Source of the DNA: Saccharina japonica
Lineage: Eukaryota > Sar > Phaeophyceae > Laminariales > Laminariaceae
Length of the DNA: 64,000 nt
NCBI GenBank assembly: GCA_008828725.1
Contig: MEHQ01004388.1
Location: 84,720-148,719, forward strand
Reading direction: 5' to 3'
Part shown: positions 62,101 to 64,000 of the stretch, in pieces
How the letters are laid out: the number at the start of each line of letters is the position of its first letter
Position numbering within the stretch: position 1 is the stretch's first letter
Made by a program: the position numbers and the translations under genes
The notes under the pieces: model-generated
What the model was told of the DNA's origin: nothing
Database searches by the model: none
The model's input: the letters and a program-made list of their open reading frames with translations, nothing else

Positions 62101-63093
62101 CAGCTGTTGTTTTTTTTTTTAATTTTTTATATACCAGGTATACACTACCAGGTATTACGGGAGACCATAGTAAATGCTAGTAAATACGACCTACGGTACA
62201 TTCAAAAACCTATACATTTATATATTTACCCATTTTTACTGTTACGGAGGGCCATAGTAATTAGGACCAAATATTGTTAGTAAAAACAGGTAAGTATATA
62301 GGTTTTTGAGTGCACCATCGGTCCCTATTTACTATGCCCCCCCCCATAATACGTGACACTTGTCCTGTTTTTTTTTTTAGTCCTACCAGGTATTTGCTAT
62401 TGCAGGGAACTATTAGGGCCCGAATTAACGAGTATAAAATAAATTCAATTTGAAAAAAATAAAATTCAAATTCACTTTTCATTGGTCAACACACACACCA
62501 GCACCGAATAATATGCCCCAAGATCCTAATGTTTGGTGCTGGTGCGTGTGTTGACCAATGAAAAGCGGATTTGAATATATTTTTTTCCAAATTGTTTTTT
62601 TCTTTTTCTTCGTTAAAACGGGCCCTTAGTAAACACTAGTAAATAGGAACAAATCTTGTGAGTAAAAACAGTCGAGTTGTTGCTGTTGTTGTTGTTGTTG
62701 TTGTTGTTGTTGTCTTCACATTAAAAACCGTGCCGGTCTCTCTATCCAGTACCTCCATCTGTCCGTACTAATCCAACACTTGACACGGTCGATTCCCGTG
62801 GTCACAGGCTAACTTACCCAAAAAAGGTATACTGAAATAAAAGTGTGCCGTAGGTCCTATTTACTAGTGTTTACTATGGTCCTCCGTAATACATACATAC
62901 CTGGTGATGTACTTAACTCCGTTTCGCTGCGTCATTTCGCTCATTGCATTGTCCGCTTCGTTTTCTCGCTTCCGTTATCCGCTTCAACGTTTTCAGGTGG
63001 GTGGGAGCGAGACACTGCTCCTGGGGAGAGTGCCAGCTGCCGGCGCTGCTGCTCGAGTGGGCCGTGCTTACCGTCATTGGCGTCGCCGTACAG
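50171..63093 (+). CDS. Multi-pass membrane protein (possibly TMEM198/TM7SF3-like, DUF4203), 3' part beyond the window
   Basis: Five exons join in phase: 50171-50271, 57840-57919, 59178-59413, 60295-60413 and 62997-63093, giving 211 residues before the edge. The protein starts MGSFGLPAINEEELVAASVL. It has at least five hydrophobic segments: VLCVLTGFALSFF, VVSGLGGLLFGLFCL, WVSAIGVVVGCTVAVLLTW, CLAGIFLVLLDGG and WVLFAVLIAAGIAYSW, followed by IIMTSSAGALLMACG and LEWAVLTVIGVAV. Rows of short helices rich in glycine and alanine, with G-x-x-x-G spacing, resemble the TM198-like domain, but I cannot prove family membership from sequence alone. Intron 1 is 7.6 kb. The last donor is GC (CAG|GCAAGA). The next exon is not in the window. 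Confidence 0.7.
51858..52690. repeat. Palindrome-built element, diverged copy
   Basis: It has the same TACTCGCAGTATTTCGGG modules with more changes, and its ends are hard to fix. It lies in intron 1 of the membrane-protein gene. Confidence 0.6.
54398..54590 (+). repeat. Dispersed repeat, TTATTATCTTCGCCCTTC family
   Basis: Contains CATTTATTATCTTCGCCCTT, CGTAACTCAGATCCGGGGTC, GCCTTGCATTTTTATCGCGA and CGTCGACTTGCGTCG. Other copies: 10203-10400, 10926-11040, 20160-20345 (reversed) and 35396-35600 (reversed). TTAA elements lie next to the 35396 copy and near the 10926 copy, so they may be parts of longer elements. Confidence 0.65.
55711..55832. repeat. Inverted-repeat MITE, GGGAGACCATAGTAAA family
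   Basis: It begins ATTACGGGACACCATAGTAA and ends TTTACTATGGTCTCCCGTAA, with a centre ACAATATTTGGTCCTATTTA. Other copies or halves: 11040-11155, 23800-23893, 24165-24475, 24640-24785, 38070-38190, 54693-54808, 57030-57075, 62156-62345, 62630-62890 and 63235-63350. The copy starting at 56424 is split by a member of the CAGCTGTGAGCTCGAGG family. Confidence 0.75.
60546..60797. repeat. MITE with GGTCGTTCTTATCGAGCAAC terminal repeats
   Basis: About 250 bp with terminal inverted repeats of about 28 bp, AGGGTCGTTCTTATCGAGCA at left and the exact inverse at right (GTTGCTCGATAAGAACGACC). The inside is AT-rich with repeated CCAAATTTCC. Only one copy in the window, in intron 4 of the membrane-protein gene. 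No transposase. Confidence 0.7.
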
Positions 63094-63719
63094 GCAAGAT
63101 GCTACCTACAGCAGTACAGCAGTACCCTGGTTTATTTCTTTTTTCAATACGTAGAAACCCGCCGTTTTCCGTCCTTGACGTCCTTGACGTCCTTGACGTC
63201 CTTGACTGACCGCCCCCATACACTAAAACGACTATAACGGGGGACCACGATAAAGTCGGACCTACAGCAGTACTACAGTACGTACATATTTCCCTATTTT
63301 CACTATTAATAACAAGATGTGGTCTTATTTACTCAAGGCCCTCCGTAATAGAACCATATTAACCCTTTTAGAACTGCAGTCCCGTTATGGGGACAAACCA
63401 CTCTAATTCTAAGTAAGTTGTCCCCAAAACAGGACTGCAGTTCTAAAAGGGTTAATAAAAGTCATAATAAGCGATGCCGTTCGGGGCAAAGATGCTGCGT
63501 AGGATGCCGGCACGATTTTGACCCCCTTTTGCCTTGCCGCCTCCGTACACTACAAACCTACGGTACTCGTAGTATGTATGTTAACCCTTTTAGGACTGGA
63601 GTCCCGTTTGGGGGACAAATTACTTAGAATTAGAGTGGTTTGTCCCCAAAACGGGACTGCAGTTCTATAAGGGTTAAGGTCATACCTGGTATATATATTA
63701 AAAAAAAAATTTAAAAAAA

Positions 63720-63915
63720 AACAACAGCTGTGAGCTCGAGGATTTCGTCGAAGCTCATCTTTGCTAGCTGAGTGAAATACTTCGATCGCGCGTACTTACG
63801 GGTTTTATATCTCCTCATGTAGGATGTACATCTCGTATGAGGGGGACACAATCTGAGGCTGTCGAATTCAGGAAGTGTGTGTCTATTTGTGGGGGAAGAA
63901 ATAATTTAAATTAAA
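63720..63915 (+). repeat. Dispersed element, CAGCTGTGAGCTCGAGG family
   Basis: About 200-235 bp with CAGCTGTGAGCTCGAGGATT, ACTTCGATCGCGCGTACTTA, ATGTAGGATGTACAT and GTGTGTCTATTTGTGGGGG, ending in AT-rich ATTAAAATTAAA. Copies at 38262-38495, 56471-56690 (reversed), 61885-62112 (reversed) and a partial one at 58985-59080. They are very similar to each other, so the family spread recently. An A- or T-rich stretch lies at the CAGCTG end of each. Confidence 0.75.
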
Positions 63916-64000
63916 TTAAAATAGACGTCGCCGTACGTACAGCCAAGATGTTACTCTAAGAAGACCACGGTTTTTCCGTTCTTGAGTGACACCCCACCCC

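Overview
The window looks like nuclear DNA of a eukaryote, most likely a stramenopile alga. A brown alga is my best guess, from the multi-kilobase introns, CAG/CTG microsatellites, dense short repeats and the gene set; this is inference, since no ribosomal or organellar marker is present. It is a draft assembly, with N gaps at 3426-3447 and 40267-40465 and a single N at 27070. Nearly all long open frames are microsatellite or intron artefacts. The real coding capacity is small exons, which I joined by splice sites, reading phase and protein family resemblance.

Four genes are supported. (1) Minus strand, from the left edge to 12118 or 13345: a TLDc-domain protein with an EF-hand-like N-terminal half (MEAK7/TLDC1-like), cut by the window edge, with two similar candidate first exons. 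(2) Plus strand, 14099-30859: a complete nine-exon gene for a UBL-WLM-UBA-PUB protein of about 835 residues, a Wss1-type zinc metalloprotease. (3) Minus strand, 49528-37163: a WDR18/Ipi3-type WD40 protein of ribosome biogenesis, mostly resolved, with a damaged stretch near the large gap. (4) Plus strand, 50171 to beyond the right edge: a multi-pass membrane protein, possibly of the TMEM198/TM7SF3 (DUF4203) type. Genes 1/2 and 3/4 are divergent pairs with about 0.75 and 0.64 kb between start codons. Genes 2 and 3 converge on a repeat-filled interval of 6.3 kb. The four genes do not form a pathway; they look like ordinary housekeeping genes.

Most of the sequence is introns and intergenic DNA packed with repeats. 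They include a poly-G-led dispersed element of about 530 bp and a related shorter family; TTAA-bounded hairpin elements with piggyBac-like ends; several other inverted-repeat (MITE-like) families, some nested; large elements made of TACTCGGAGTA palindromes; minisatellites of about 32-43 bp; GATCATCTACAGATA arrays; and long C/G homopolymers. Three introns appear to use GC donors, all reading AG|GCAAGA. I found no intact transposase, reverse transcriptase, RNA gene or CRISPR array, and no convincing new multi-gene system. The most unusual points are the duplicated alternative first exons, the uniform GC donors, the repeats that supply pyrimidine tracts just before exons, and the palindrome-built elements.
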